Source: Geobacter sp. SVR (GTDB lineage Bacteria; Desulfobacterota; Desulfuromonadia; Geobacterales; Pseudopelobacteraceae). From it: DNA of 64,000 bases. Numbering within the stretch: the first letter of the stretch is position 1; every line of letters starts with the position of its first letter. The stretch covers positions 1,169,001 through 1,233,000 of the forward strand of contig NZ_AP024469.1 of NCBI RefSeq assembly GCF_016865365.1. Direction: 5' to 3'. The position numbers and the translations under genes were made by a program. This document shows, in pieces, positions 8,694-18,100 of the stretch. The notes under the pieces were generated by a model, which was given only the letters and a program-made list of their open reading frames with translations, was not told the DNA's origin and did not search any database.

Positions 8694-9470
8694 ATGAAGA
8701 TACTGGTCTGCATCAAACAGGTCCCGGACCTGGAATCCCGCTTCAAGCCCGATGCCGCTGGGGTCTGGTTCGTTGACAACGATCTGGCCTTCCGCATGAA
8801 CGAATATGATGAATTCGCCGTGGAGCAGGCGGTGCGCCTCAAGGAACAGCTGGGGGATACTCCCGAGGTGACGGTGCTTTCCATCGGTCCGGACCGCGTG
8901 GTGGAGGCCATCAAGAAGGCCCTGGCCATGGGCTGCGATCGGGCGGTGCATGTCCAGGACCCGGCCGTGCATCTGAAGGACCCCTGGCAGATTGCCTCGA
9001 TCATCGCTGCCTATGCCAAGGAGCAGGGCTTCGACCTGATCTTCACCGGCATGCAGTCCCAGGACCGCGGCTCTGCCCAGGTGGGGGTCTACCTGGCGGA
9101 GCAGCTCGGCCTGGCCTGCGCCACCACTCTGGTCGGCTTCGAGTACGACAACGGCACCATCATTGCCAAGCGCGAGCTGGAAGGGGGCATCAAGGGGGTG
9201 GTCCGGCTCAGGACCCCGGCCCTGGTCACCTGCCAGCTGGGGCTGAATATCCCTCGCTATCCCACCCTGCCCAACATCATGAAGGCCAAGAAAAAGGAGA
9301 TCGCCGCCATTCCGGTGACCGATCTGCTTACCTCAGAGGCGCGGACCAATACCCTGAGCTTCCATCATCCGGCCAAAAAGGGAGGGGGGCTGGTGCTGGA
9401 AGGGGAGGTCAACGACCTGGTGGACCGGGTGATCGGCATCCTCAAGGAAAAGACCGCAGTTCTGCGATGA
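8694..9470 (+). CDS. etfB: Electron transfer flavoprotein beta subunit
   Basis: 258 residues starting MKILVCIKQVPDLESRF, the standard EtfB opening, followed by NEYDEFAVEQAVRLKEQ and the AMP/FAD-region motif IFTGMQSQDRGSAQVGVYLA. It pairs with EtfA to carry electrons from the two acyl-CoA dehydrogenases to the membrane Fe-S protein just upstream. GGAGGTAACC provides a strong ribosome site for the ATG at 8694. Length and motifs are normal for the canonical, non-bifurcating or bifurcating, group; which of these applies cannot be settled by eye. Confidence 0.93.
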   Translation: MKILVCIKQVPDLESRFKPDAAGVWFVDNDLAFRMNEYDEFAVEQAVRLKEQLGDTPEVTVLSIGPDRVVEAIKKALAMGCDRAVHVQDPAVHLKDPWQIASIIAAYAKEQGFDLIFTGMQSQDRGSAQVGVYLAEQLGLACATTLVGFEYDNGTIIAKRELEGGIKGVVRLRTPALVTCQLGLNIPRYPTLPNIMKAKKKEIAAIPVTDLLTSEARTNTLSFHHPAKKGGGLVLEGEVNDLVDRVIGILKEKTAVLR

Positions 9471-9471
9471 G

Positions 9472-9533
9472 GCAGGTTGAGGTTAAGGGTAAGGTTGAGA
9501 AAGCTTCTTAACCTCAACCTTACCCTTAGCCTG
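9472..9533. repeat. GGTTGA/GGTTAA inverted repeat, copy 3 (compact hairpin between etfB and etfA)
   Basis: TAAGGGTAAGGTTGAG at 9484-9499 is perfectly complementary to CTCAACCTTACCCTTA at 9513-9528, with a 13-base loop and further pairing on both sides. It starts 2-3 bases after the etfB stop and ends about 20 bases before the etfA start. The GTTTTCC after it is too weak a T-run for a convincing terminator, so mRNA stabilisation or partial attenuation is more likely. Confidence 0.8.
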
Positions 9534-9552
9534 TTTTCCAAAGGAGATAACC

Positions 9553-10464
9553 ATGAAATTACTACTGATCGGCGAATACCGCGAAGGCAGGCTGCTCGAC
9601 AGCACCTACGAACTGTTGGGCTTTGCCGTCCGGCTGCAGGCCGAGAGTGCACTGTTCCTGGTGGGGGACGGCGGCCGGCTGCCCGCCTGCGGCGGAAGGC
9701 TCTACCTGGCTGATGCCGGACTGTGCGGCGAATACAATCCCGACCTGCATAAACAGCTGGTCCTTGAGGCGGTCCGCCAGGAGAGCCCGGACTGCATCGT
9801 CTTCCTGCATTCCTCCTATGGCTGGGATCTGGCCCCGCGGGTGGCTGCCAGTCTGGGGGCTGCCCAGGTGTCGGAGGTGATCGGGCTGGCGGAGGGGGGC
9901 TACGAGGTCGGCTGCTGCAACGGCAAGATGCGGCGCACCGTCCAGCCGACTACGGCCAGGGCGGTGGTGACGATCCAGGCCGGCGCCTTTCCCGGGCTGC
10001 AGCCGGGGGGACAACCCCAGGTGATCCCGCTCAGCACGGCGGCCGCCGGTAAGGTAGAATTCGTCGGCTACGAGCCGGCCGAGGCCAAGGGGGTCGACCT
10101 GGCCCGGGCCGAGGTGATCGTCAGTGCCGGCCGCGGCATCGGCAAGAAGGACAATGTGCCCGTGATCGCTGCCCTGGCCAAGGCGCTGGGGGGGGAACTG
10201 GGGGCCAGCCGTCCGGTGGTGGACGCCGACTGGGTCGGCCACGACCACCAGGTCGGCACCACCGGCCAGACCGTCAGCCCCAAGCTCTACGTGGCCTGCG
10301 GCATCTCCGGCGCCATCCAGCATCTGGCCGGCATGAAGAAGTCCGATTTCATCGTGGCCATCAACAAGGACAAGGACGCCCCCATCGGCGAGGTGGCCGA
10401 CGTACTGGTGGTGGCGGACGTGATGCAGTTCGTACCGGCCTTCACCACCAAGCTGGGGCGCTGA
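9553..10464 (+). CDS. etfA: Electron transfer flavoprotein alpha subunit
   Basis: 303 residues, slightly shorter than the usual 310-330. The C-terminal FAD domain is clear: the VSAGRGIGKKDNVPVI strand-turn, GASRPVVDADW, the segment QTVSPKLYVACGISGAIQHL, and the signature ending AINKDKDAPIGEVADVLVVA. It forms the ETF heterodimer with the preceding EtfB. The ribosome site AAGGAGA lies 6-7 bases before the ATG. The N-terminal domain is more divergent than the FAD domain, which is normal for EtfA. Confidence 0.93.
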   Translation: MKLLLIGEYREGRLLDSTYELLGFAVRLQAESALFLVGDGGRLPACGGRLYLADAGLCGEYNPDLHKQLVLEAVRQESPDCIVFLHSSYGWDLAPRVAASLGAAQVSEVIGLAEGGYEVGCCNGKMRRTVQPTTARAVVTIQAGAFPGLQPGGQPQVIPLSTAAAGKVEFVGYEPAEAKGVDLARAEVIVSAGRGIGKKDNVPVIAALAKALGGELGASRPVVDADWVGHDHQVGTTGQTVSPKLYVACGISGAIQHLAGMKKSDFIVAINKDKDAPIGEVADVLVVADVMQFVPAFTTKLGR

Positions 10465-10490
10465 ACTGAACCATGACACAGGGAGAGGGC

Positions 10491-11318
10491 ATGCAACCGC
10501 TGAAGGGCCTGTGCATACTGAATCTGGCCGTCAATCTGCCTGGACCGGCCGCTGCATCGCGGCTGAAACGGATGGGGGCCGAGGTGATCAAGCTCGAGCC
10601 GCCGGCAGGCGATCCAATGGAGCGCTATCATGCCGGCTGGTACCGCGACATGGCTGCCGGCCAGACCGTGCTCCGGCTCGACCTTAAGGACCCCGAGGGG
10701 CGCCGGAAGCTGGACGAACTGCTGGCGGACACCGACCTGCTGATCACCGCCACCCGGCCCGTAGCCCTGAAGCGCATGGGACTGGATTGGGCAAGCCTGC
10801 ACGAGCGCTTTCCAAGGCTGTGCCAGGTGGCCATAGTGGGGTTCCCGGCCCCGCGCCAGGATGAGGCTGGGCACGACTTGACCTACCAGGCTTCGCTGGG
10901 GCTCATTAATCCGCCCCATATGCCGCGCACCCTGCTGGCGGACATGGCCGGGACCGAGCTGACGGTCAGCAGTGCCCTGGCGCTGCTTTTGGGACGGGAA
11001 CGCGGTCACGAAGCGGGCTATGCCGAGGTAGCCCTGTTCGAGGCCGCGGCAGCCATGGCCGAGCCGTTGCGCTACGGTTCCACCGCCCCCGGAGCCCTGC
11101 TGGGAGGCGGGCTGTCCGAGTACAACATCTATCCGACCAATGACGGATGGATCGCTCTGGCGGCACTTGAGCCGCATTTCAAAGAGCGCCTGGAGACGCT
11201 GCTTGCCATCTCCGGCCCGGATGACTACCGGCGCGTGTTTGCCTCCCGGAGCGCGGCAGACTGGCAGCAGTGGGGCCAGGATCAGGACGTCCCGGTGGTG
11301 GCCCTGGCACTGCAATGA
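10491..11318 (+). CDS. CaiB/BaiF (family III) CoA-transferase, short form
   Basis: 275 residues from the ATG at 10491, which has GGGAG six bases upstream; an in-frame ATG at 10473 has no ribosome site. The N-terminus PLKGLCILNLAVNLPGPAAA and GAEVIKLEPPAGDPM is typical of the family, and the likely catalytic Asp is in LLADMAGTEL, similar to the alpha-methylacyl-CoA racemase subgroup. Family members are usually 360-430 residues, so about 100 C-terminal residues are absent. It may activate an acid by CoA transfer or act as a 2-methylacyl-CoA epimerase. The gene follows etfA by 26 bases and belongs to the operon. Confidence 0.8.
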   Translation: MQPLKGLCILNLAVNLPGPAAASRLKRMGAEVIKLEPPAGDPMERYHAGWYRDMAAGQTVLRLDLKDPEGRRKLDELLADTDLLITATRPVALKRMGLDWASLHERFPRLCQVAIVGFPAPRQDEAGHDLTYQASLGLINPPHMPRTLLADMAGTELTVSSALALLLGRERGHEAGYAEVALFEAAAAMAEPLRYGSTAPGALLGGGLSEYNIYPTNDGWIALAALEPHFKERLETLLAISGPDDYRRVFASRSAADWQQWGQDQDVPVVALALQ

Positions 11319-11363
11319 ATCCGTTTTGTCGTGACCGAACGGTATGCACGTGAGGAGGAAAGT

Positions 11364-12521
11364 ATGAACTTCGAGTTGACCGAAGAGCAGAAGCTAATCC
11401 AGGAAACCGCCCGTTCCTTTGCCGCCTCCGAACTGGAGCCGCTGGCAGCCCGGCTGGACCGGGAGGATGACCGCCCGGCCTTTCTGGCCAACCTGAAGAA
11501 GCTGGCCGAGCTGGGCTTCATGGGGCTCAACGTCAAGGAGGCCTACGGCGGCTCTGAGGCGGGGGGGGTGGCCTTCAGCCTGGCCATGACCGAGATCGCC
11601 CGGGTCTGCGCCTCCACGGCGGTGACCGTGTCGGTCAACAACATGGTCTGCGAGGTGATCCAAGCGGTGGGGACCGAGGAACAGAAGCGGGCCTACATTC
11701 CCCGCATCTGCTCCGGCGAGTACGCGGCCGGCAGCTTCGCCCTGACCGAGACCGGTGCCGGCTCCGATCCCTCCGCCATGTGCACCCGTGCGGTGCAGGA
11801 CGGGGACCACTTCGTGCTGGACGGCTCCAAGATCTTTATCACCAGCGCTCCCTATGCCGGCGTGTTCGTGGTGTGGGCCGTGACCGACAAGGATGCCCCC
11901 AAGGGCAAGGGGATCAGCTGCTTCCTGGTAGAGGCCGGCACTCCCGGCCTGATCATCGGCAAGCAGGAACACAAGATGGGGCAGCATGCCTCGGCCACCA
12001 ACGAAGTCATCTTCGACAACTGCCGTGTGCCGGCCAGCTCCATGATGGGGCGGTTGAACGACGGCTTCCGCATTGCGGTGGCTGAGCTGACCGGTGGGCG
12101 GATCGGCATCGGATCACTGGGGCTGGGGATCGGGCTGGCGGCCATGGACTTTGCCACCCGCTACGCCACGGAGCGGACCCAGTTCGGCCAGAAGATCAGT
12201 TCTTTCCAAGCCCTGCAGTGGATGATGGCCGACGGCTACACCGAGCTGGAGGCGGCCCGCCTGCTGCTGATGAACGCCGCCTTCCGCAAGGAGACCGGCA
12301 GGAGCTTTGCCAAGGAGGCTTCCATGGCCAAGCTGTTCGCCACCGAGGCGGCCAACCGGGCCTGTTACAAGGCCATGCAGATGCTGGGGGGCTACGGCTA
12401 CACCCAGGACTTCCCCATCGAGCGCTACACCCGCGACGCCCGCATCACCTCGATCTACGAGGGCACCAGCGAGATCCAGCGGGTGATCATCTCAAGGGAA
12501 ATCCTGCGGAACTTCTCATAG
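11364..12521 (+). CDS. Acyl-CoA dehydrogenase, second paralogue
   Basis: 385 residues from the ATG at 11364, chosen because GAGGAGG lies 6-7 bases upstream and MNFELTEEQKLIQETAR is the canonical opening; a GTG at 11331 is in frame but poorly placed. FAD and substrate motifs SFALTETGAGSDPSAMC and GSKIFITSAPYAGVF are present. The catalytic Glu is in IYEGTSEIQRVIISREIL. The protein is clearly different from the one at 5166, so the operon probably handles two acyl-CoA oxidations. Electrons would again go to EtfAB. The glutaryl-CoA decarboxylating signature is not seen. Confidence 0.92.
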   Translation: MNFELTEEQKLIQETARSFAASELEPLAARLDREDDRPAFLANLKKLAELGFMGLNVKEAYGGSEAGGVAFSLAMTEIARVCASTAVTVSVNNMVCEVIQAVGTEEQKRAYIPRICSGEYAAGSFALTETGAGSDPSAMCTRAVQDGDHFVLDGSKIFITSAPYAGVFVVWAVTDKDAPKGKGISCFLVEAGTPGLIIGKQEHKMGQHASATNEVIFDNCRVPASSMMGRLNDGFRIAVAELTGGRIGIGSLGLGIGLAAMDFATRYATERTQFGQKISSFQALQWMMADGYTELEAARLLLMNAAFRKETGRSFAKEASMAKLFATEAANRACYKAMQMLGGYGYTQDFPIERYTRDARITSIYEGTSEIQRVIISREILRNFS

Positions 12522-12546
12522 TGTTGAGACGAGTGACGATACTATA

Positions 12547-12683
12547 GGTTGCTCAAAAATGGCCAGATCGTCGCACCCGCAGAAAGGCCCGCGGAGGCGT
12601 AGTACCCTCAGGGGTATAAACAGTGCTACGCCGCACAAGGTGACTTTCGAGGACGGCGGCGAGATGGCTGTTTTTCAGCAACC
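12547..12683. repeat. 137-bp palindromic element with nested hairpins
   Basis: The ends are imperfect terminal inverted repeats of about 30 bases: GGTTGCTCAAAAATGGCCAG at the left matches the complement of the right end (ATGGCTGTTTTTCAGCAACC). Nested inside are GGCGTAG...CTACGCC and TACCC-TCA-GGGGTA. No open frame is supported. The structure fits a MITE-like or REP-like mobile unit inserted between the acyl-CoA dehydrogenase and CoA-transferase genes. Confidence 0.75.
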
Positions 12684-12704
12684 TTCCAGAACAAGGAGGG
12701 ACGC

Positions 12705-13679
12705 ATGAGTACTGGCAAACGCATTACCCTGCAGCAAGCGGCCGAGGTGGTGAAAAACGGCTCCAGCCTGACCTTTTCCGGCTTCACCATCTGGCGCCGC
12801 CCCTTTGCCCTGGTGTATGAGCTGATCCGTCAGCAGCGCAAGGGACTCCACCTGATTGAGGTCAACGGCGGACCCCAGACCGAGTTCCTGGTGGGGGCCG
12901 GGTGCGTCGATATCTGGGAATCGTGCTGGGTGGGGCACGAGCTGTACGGCAAGTACGGCGCCAACCTGTCACGCCGGGTGGGCAACAAGACCATCATCGT
13001 GGAGGATTACAGCCACGCCCAGATGATGTTCCGCTTTGCCGCCGCCGCTTCCGGCTCCGCCTACGCCGTGACCCAGACCTCGCTCGGCACCGACATCCAT
13101 AATCCCGAATACGACATGCTCGGCAAGGCGGGCCTGCGCGACGGCAACAATCCCCGCATCGCCCGGCACAAGTATCAGTTCGTGGATGACCCCTTCTTCG
13201 GGGCCGGGCCCCAGGTGCTGGTGCCGGCCGTGAAGCTGGACGTGGCTATGCTGTGCGTTCAGCAGGTGGGGGAGGAGGGGACCGTGCGGGTGGCCGGCCA
13301 GTACTATTCCGATCCCGAGGCGGCCCGGGCGGCGGACATCACCATCGCCTTCGCCGAGGAGATCGTGCCGGAGGAGTACCTGCGGCGTGAGGCTGACCGC
13401 AATACCATCCCCAGCTTCGAGGTCGATTACGTGGTGGAGTGCCCCTTTGGTGCCCACCCCACCGGAATGTTCGGACGCTACGACGTGGACGGCTACTTCC
13501 TGAAGGATTTCTACAGCATGACCCGCACCCAGGAGGGCTTCGACGACTTCGCCAAGGAGTGGATCCACGGCCTCGACCACATGAGCTACCTGGAGAAGCT
13601 GGGCTGGCCGCGCATGCTGAAGCTGAAGGCCAACACGGCCCTGAATTACAGCCCACGCGAGAAGAAGGGGGGGAAGTGA
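12705..13679 (+). CDS. CoA-transferase subunit A (glutaconate/3-oxoacid CoA-transferase type)
   Basis: 324 residues of the family I CoA-transferase alpha fold. The opening KRITLQQAAEVVKNGSSLTFSG and the later GADPQVLVPAV-like region (FGAGPQVLVPAVKLDVAMLC) followed by VRVAGQYYSDPEAARAAD are typical of GctA and related alpha subunits. It would exchange CoA between acetyl-CoA and a carboxylic acid. AAGGAGG lies 6-7 bases before the ATG. The catalytic glutamate of this class is in the beta subunit, encoded one base downstream. The true acid substrate is unknown; glutaconate is only the family name. Confidence 0.88.
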   Translation: MSTGKRITLQQAAEVVKNGSSLTFSGFTIWRRPFALVYELIRQQRKGLHLIEVNGGPQTEFLVGAGCVDIWESCWVGHELYGKYGANLSRRVGNKTIIVEDYSHAQMMFRFAAAASGSAYAVTQTSLGTDIHNPEYDMLGKAGLRDGNNPRIARHKYQFVDDPFFGAGPQVLVPAVKLDVAMLCVQQVGEEGTVRVAGQYYSDPEAARAADITIAFAEEIVPEEYLRREADRNTIPSFEVDYVVECPFGAHPTGMFGRYDVDGYFLKDFYSMTRTQEGFDDFAKEWIHGLDHMSYLEKLGWPRMLKLKANTALNYSPREKKGGK

Positions 13680-13680
13680 C

Positions 13681-14496
13681 ATGAGTGACTACGCGAATCC
13701 GGAAGAATACGGGCTGGCGGACCTGATGTGCTGCGCAGCCTCCCGCGAGGTGGGTGACAACGAGATCGTTTTCGCCGGCACCGGTCTGCCGATGGTGGCC
13801 ATCATGCTGGCCCAGAAGACCCATGCTCCCAACCTGAAGCTGATCTTCGAAGCGGGCACCCTGGATGGCCGCCCTCCTGAGCTGCCGACCTCGGTAGGTG
13901 ATGCCCGCTGCGAGATGGGTGCCTCGCGCGCCTCGGGCCTGAACGACGCCTTCAGCATTGCCCAACGCGGGCTGGTGGATCTCGGTTTCCTGGGGGGAGC
14001 CGAAGTGGACCAGTACGGTAATGTCAACACCACCTGCATCGGTAATTACCTGGAGCCGGAGCTGCGCCTGACCGGCAGCGGCGGCAATCCGGACATCAAC
14101 TCCTTTGCCCGGCGCACGGTCTTCATCATGGTGCACGAAAAGCGCCGCTTCGTGCCGCACGTCAGCTACATCACCAGCCCCGGCTGGCGGGTGAAGAAGT
14201 GGCCCGGCGGCGACTTCGTCCACCGTCGCGAGCTGTACGGCTCCGCCTACCGGGGCGGACCATCGGCGGTGATCAGCACGGCCGGCGTATTCCGCTTCGA
14301 CGAGCAGAGCGGCCGGATGTACCTCGACACCTGTCATCCCGGCAAGACCCCGGCGGAAATCAGGGAGATGTGCCAGTTCGACCTGGATATCTCCCGCGTG
14401 GCGGGCGAGACCAAGCCCCCCACCCGGGAGGAGCTGCATTTCATCCACGATGTGCTCGACCCGGACGGGATCTTCATTCCGCCGGTGAAGAAGTAA
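13681..14496 (+). CDS. CoA-transferase subunit B (catalytic)
   Basis: 271 residues, normal for GctB. The segment LKLIFEAGTLDGRP contains Glu57, which lines up with the catalytic glutamate that forms the glutamyl-CoA intermediate in glutaconate CoA-transferase. Later motifs GLVDLGFLGGAEVDQYGNVN and SGGNPDINSFARR match the family. The ATG is one base after the stop of subunit A, inside a GGGGGGAAGTGAC ribosome region, so the two are coupled. The pair probably activates the acid that enters the pathway. It is the last gene before a strong terminator. Confidence 0.9.
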   Translation: MSDYANPEEYGLADLMCCAASREVGDNEIVFAGTGLPMVAIMLAQKTHAPNLKLIFEAGTLDGRPPELPTSVGDARCEMGASRASGLNDAFSIAQRGLVDLGFLGGAEVDQYGNVNTTCIGNYLEPELRLTGSGGNPDINSFARRTVFIMVHEKRRFVPHVSYITSPGWRVKKWPGGDFVHRRELYGSAYRGGPSAVISTAGVFRFDEQSGRMYLDTCHPGKTPAEIREMCQFDLDISRVAGETKPPTREELHFIHDVLDPDGIFIPPVKK

Positions 14497-14512
14497 TAAG
14501 CCTCGATAAAAC

Positions 14513-14556
14513 AGCAAATGGCCGATTCGCTGAGGGATCGGCCATTTGGCTTTTCT
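14513..14556 (+). terminator. Terminator of the beta-oxidation operon
   Basis: CAAATGGCCGAT (14515-14526) pairs perfectly with ATCGGCCATTTG (14537-14548), followed by GCTTTTCT. It lies 17 bases after the last stop codon. Confidence 0.88.
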
Positions 14557-14572
14557 ATGACAATTTTATCCA

Positions 14573-14860
14573 AGCTGGTTATGAGTTGCCTTGGTTGAAA
14601 CAAGGTGAACTTCGAGCTTGCAACCCTACAGCCTGGGCGTATTTTTCAAGATCACAATGGTCGGTGAATGTCTCTGGTCCGACAAGGCTGTTCCCCGCCG
14701 AGTTACAGTCGGAGGTTTTGTCCCCGTCTTTTTCGCCACTTCCGTCTGGATTAAACCAGCCCGCTGCCGGGTAAGCAGCAGCTCACGCAGCAGGGCAAAC
14801 TCCAATTCCAACTCGTCATAAGCCGCCTTGAATTCTGGCTCTAGTTTTCACTCAGCGACC
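14573..14860 (-). pseudogene. Decayed Xre/HigA-type antitoxin gene
   Basis: Reading the minus strand gives, in three pieces, LEPEFKAAYDELELEFALLR, then RQRAGLIQTEVAKKTGTKPP and TVTRRGTALSDQRHSPTIVI, then KYAQAVG and GCKLEVHLV. Together this is the layout of the helix-turn-helix antitoxins paired with RelE/HigB toxins. The pieces lie in different frames: one A seems lost in a run near 14650 (LKNTPRL in place of LKKYAQAVG) and one G gained about 20 bases later. The start region also carries an in-frame TGA. No toxin gene is visible upstream. It is therefore a remnant of a toxin-antitoxin locus. Confidence 0.65.
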
Positions 14861-15169
14861 GCTATTATTTTAATTGAAATAATAGCTACGTAGAAGCACA
14901 TTTCGGTTCGGAATGATGTGTTGTCTAATTAATTAATTGACATGATATTTGTTGTAATGTACCTATCTTCATCAATTAATATTGGAGAAAATCCATTGAT
15001 GGACATTGCACAGAACATTCCGAGGCATCAAGAGCAAGCATCAAGGTCGCTGGTCAGCGCCTGCTGATTGAGCGACTTTCTTGCTGCACTTGCAAATCGG
15101 ACAAATAGCATACAAAAGGTTCAATTGACAAAAGGCTTGCGGAAAACTATTTTTATTTAGGAATTTCCC
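14861..15169. other. A+T-rich intergenic region upstream of the giant secreted protein
   Basis: It contains a TTGACA at 14937-14942 without a convincing -10 box at 17 bases. Facing words TAATTAATTAATTGA (about 14926) and TCAATTAATA (about 14971) could form an operator or a stem. A hairpin AAGGTCGCT...AGCGACTTT lies at about 15044-15082. No gene is supported; the region probably carries the promoter and leader of the next gene. Confidence 0.45.
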
Positions 15170-18100
15170 ATGAAACCTCGTTTCACATTGGCCTTGTTCT
15201 TTGTTATTTTGACCGCCTCGCTCCCTGCATTAGCAACCACGGATGGTTTCTATGGGTTGAATAAGAACAGCCCCACCGCTTCATGGGATGGAACGACGGC
15301 AAGCCGTCTTGATGTTGCAACCACGGATTACGATTATGCTTACGGCGACGAATCGACCGTCACCTATGCCCTGCCGTGGCCATTTACATTTTATGGACAG
15401 CCTTACAGCCAGATCACAGCCGACACCAACGGCAATGTCTGGTTTGGCACAACCGGTTCTGCCAGCTCCTTCAACCTCGCCTCCAACGGCAAAGGTCCCG
15501 TGATCGCTGCTTGGAACAACGATCTTTCCTCATATTTCACAGGAGGGGTGTTTGTTCAACACAAAACCAATCCGGAGCGGATCGTAATCGAATGGCAAAC
15601 GGAAACTTATTCCGATGAAGGTTTGGCTCTTTCGAACAACTTCGAGGTGGTTCTGTTTCAAAATGGCGACATCCACGTTGATTACAACTCGTTTACCACC
15701 GCCAATGCCAAGGATTTCGGAAGCGGCATCTCACGTAACGACGCTATCCATTACCTTTCCCTGACCAATGCATTCCTGCCGGTCCATCAGCTTGCGGGCA
15801 ACTCTTACACATTCTCAACCCAAAATATTGTCCTCGGCGTTCCTGACGCCCCGACCGGAGTGACGGCCATCGCCGGCAATGGGCAGGCTACGGTGAACTT
15901 CAACGCCCCAGCCGCCAACAATGGCGGCACGGTAAGTTCCTACACCGTAACCTCCACTCTCGGCAACATCACCGCCACCGGCACGGCCGGACCGATTGTC
16001 GTTGCCGGGCTTACCAATGGTACCGCCTATACCTTCACGGTCATCGCGAGCAATACCCTTGGGACCGGTTCGCCTTCTGCTCCTTCAAACAGCGCCACAC
16101 CCGCCAGCCCTCCCGATGCGCCGACTGGAGTAATAGCGACCGCCGGAAGCAATGGGCGGGCCACGGTGAGCTTCACCGCTCCAGCATCCGACGGCGGCGG
16201 CACTATCCTCTATTATACGGTGACCTCCGCTCCTGGCAACATCACCGCCACCGGTACTGCCGGGCCGATTGATGTCGCTGGGCTCACCAATGGCACCGCT
16301 TATACCTTCACGGCCACCGCCACTAACGCTGTTGGGGGCACTGGACCGGCATCGGCACCCTCAAACAGCGTTACCCCCTATGTACCTTATTCCCTCGCTT
16401 TAAGGGTGAGCGGCCCCGGCACGCTCCGCTCCACACCGCCTCCAGATATCAGTTGCACTGGAGTATGCAACCAGTCATACCCAAGCGGCACTGCCGTCAC
16501 CCTTACCGCAATACCCGATAGCGGCGCCAGGCTCGTCGGCTGGACCGGGGCATGCAGAGGTGTCGGCAGCTGCAGCGTTACCATGACTCAGGCACAGAAT
16601 GTTACTGCGATATTTGCCGCCAACGCCACACCGATCCAGACCACTCCTTCTCCAATAATGGGAACCTATGCCACCACCCAGAATGTGACATTGACATGCT
16701 CCAACATCTCCGGCAGTGGTTGCGCAACCACCTACTATTGCCTGGGAGATGGCTGTACCCCAACTACGGTCTATAGTGGCCCGATCAGCATTGCTTCTTC
16801 CACCTCGCTCAGATTCTACTCCCGCGACACATCCGGCAACAATGAGCAGGTAAGAACCTATGCGTACACCATCGACCCCACCCTTGCCTACAGTTTCGAA
16901 CGACTTCAGCCCCAACTGACCCAGCCATGGTATTTTAATAGTCCGAAAGGTGTAGCAGTTGACGCCAGCGGCAACGTCTACGTTGTTGATACTGAAAACA
17001 ACCGCGTTCAGAAATTCGACGCCAACGGAGGCTTTGTTACCTCCTGGGGATCCACATGCGGCTATAACACACTCTTTTGCAAGCCTTCCGGCATCACCGT
17101 AGACTTGGCCGGTTACGTCTATGTTGCCGACTCTGCAAACAACCGCATCCAGAAGTTTGACGCCAACGGAGGCTTTGTGGGCAGCTTAGGCTCGTATGGG
17201 GACGGCAACGGACAGTTCAGCAGTCCTCAAGGTATCACCGTGGACTCGGCCGGCTACATCTACGTTGCCGACTCCGGTAACCATCGTATCCAGAAGATCG
17301 ACTCAACCGGTACATTTATAGCCACCTGGGGCTCGCAAGGCAGTGATAACGGGCAGTTCAGCTATCCTGAAGGCATTACCGTAGACTCGGGCGGCAACGT
17401 TTACGTCGCCGACACCCGTAACGACCGCATCCAGAAGTTCGACTCCAGTGGTGCCTTTGTTGCCGCCTGGGGTTCTTGGGGATACGGCGGTGCCGGGAAG
17501 TTTTCCAATCCTCAAGGTATCATCGTGGATTCGGAGGGTAATGTCTATGTAGCCGACGCCTACAATAACCGTATCCAGAAGTTCGACTCCAATGGAGGCT
17601 TTGTAACCGCCTGGGGGGCCTGGGGCAGAGGCCCCGGACAGTTTTACACCCCTCAAGGTGTCACCGTGGACTTGACCGGCAACGTCTACGTCGCGGATAC
17701 CTACAATAACCGCATCCAGAAGTTCGACATCAGTGGTGGTTTTATGACCACCTGGGGTTCGCAAGGCAATGACAACGGGCTGTTCATCAATCCCCAAGAT
17801 ATCTCCGTGGACTCGGCCGGCAATGTCTACATCGTCGAGACCAATAACAACCGCATCCAGAAGTTCGACGCAACCGGAACCTTCGCAACTGCCTGGGGCT
17901 CGCAAGGTAGCGACAACGGGCAATTCACCTATCCTCAAGGTATCACTGCAGACTCGGCCGGTTACATCTACGTTGCTGATACTTGGAATAACCGCATCCA
18001 GAAATTCGACTCCAGTGGAGGCTTTGTGACCGCCTGGGGTTCTTATGGCAGCGATAATGGGCACTTTCGTTCGCCTTTCGGTATCTCCGTGGACTCGGCC

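Noticed and set aside
3085-9533. CRISPR array or telomere-like array
   Set aside because: The GGTTRA repeats are hexamers without unique spacers and occur as inverted arms in gene gaps, so they are not a CRISPR array.
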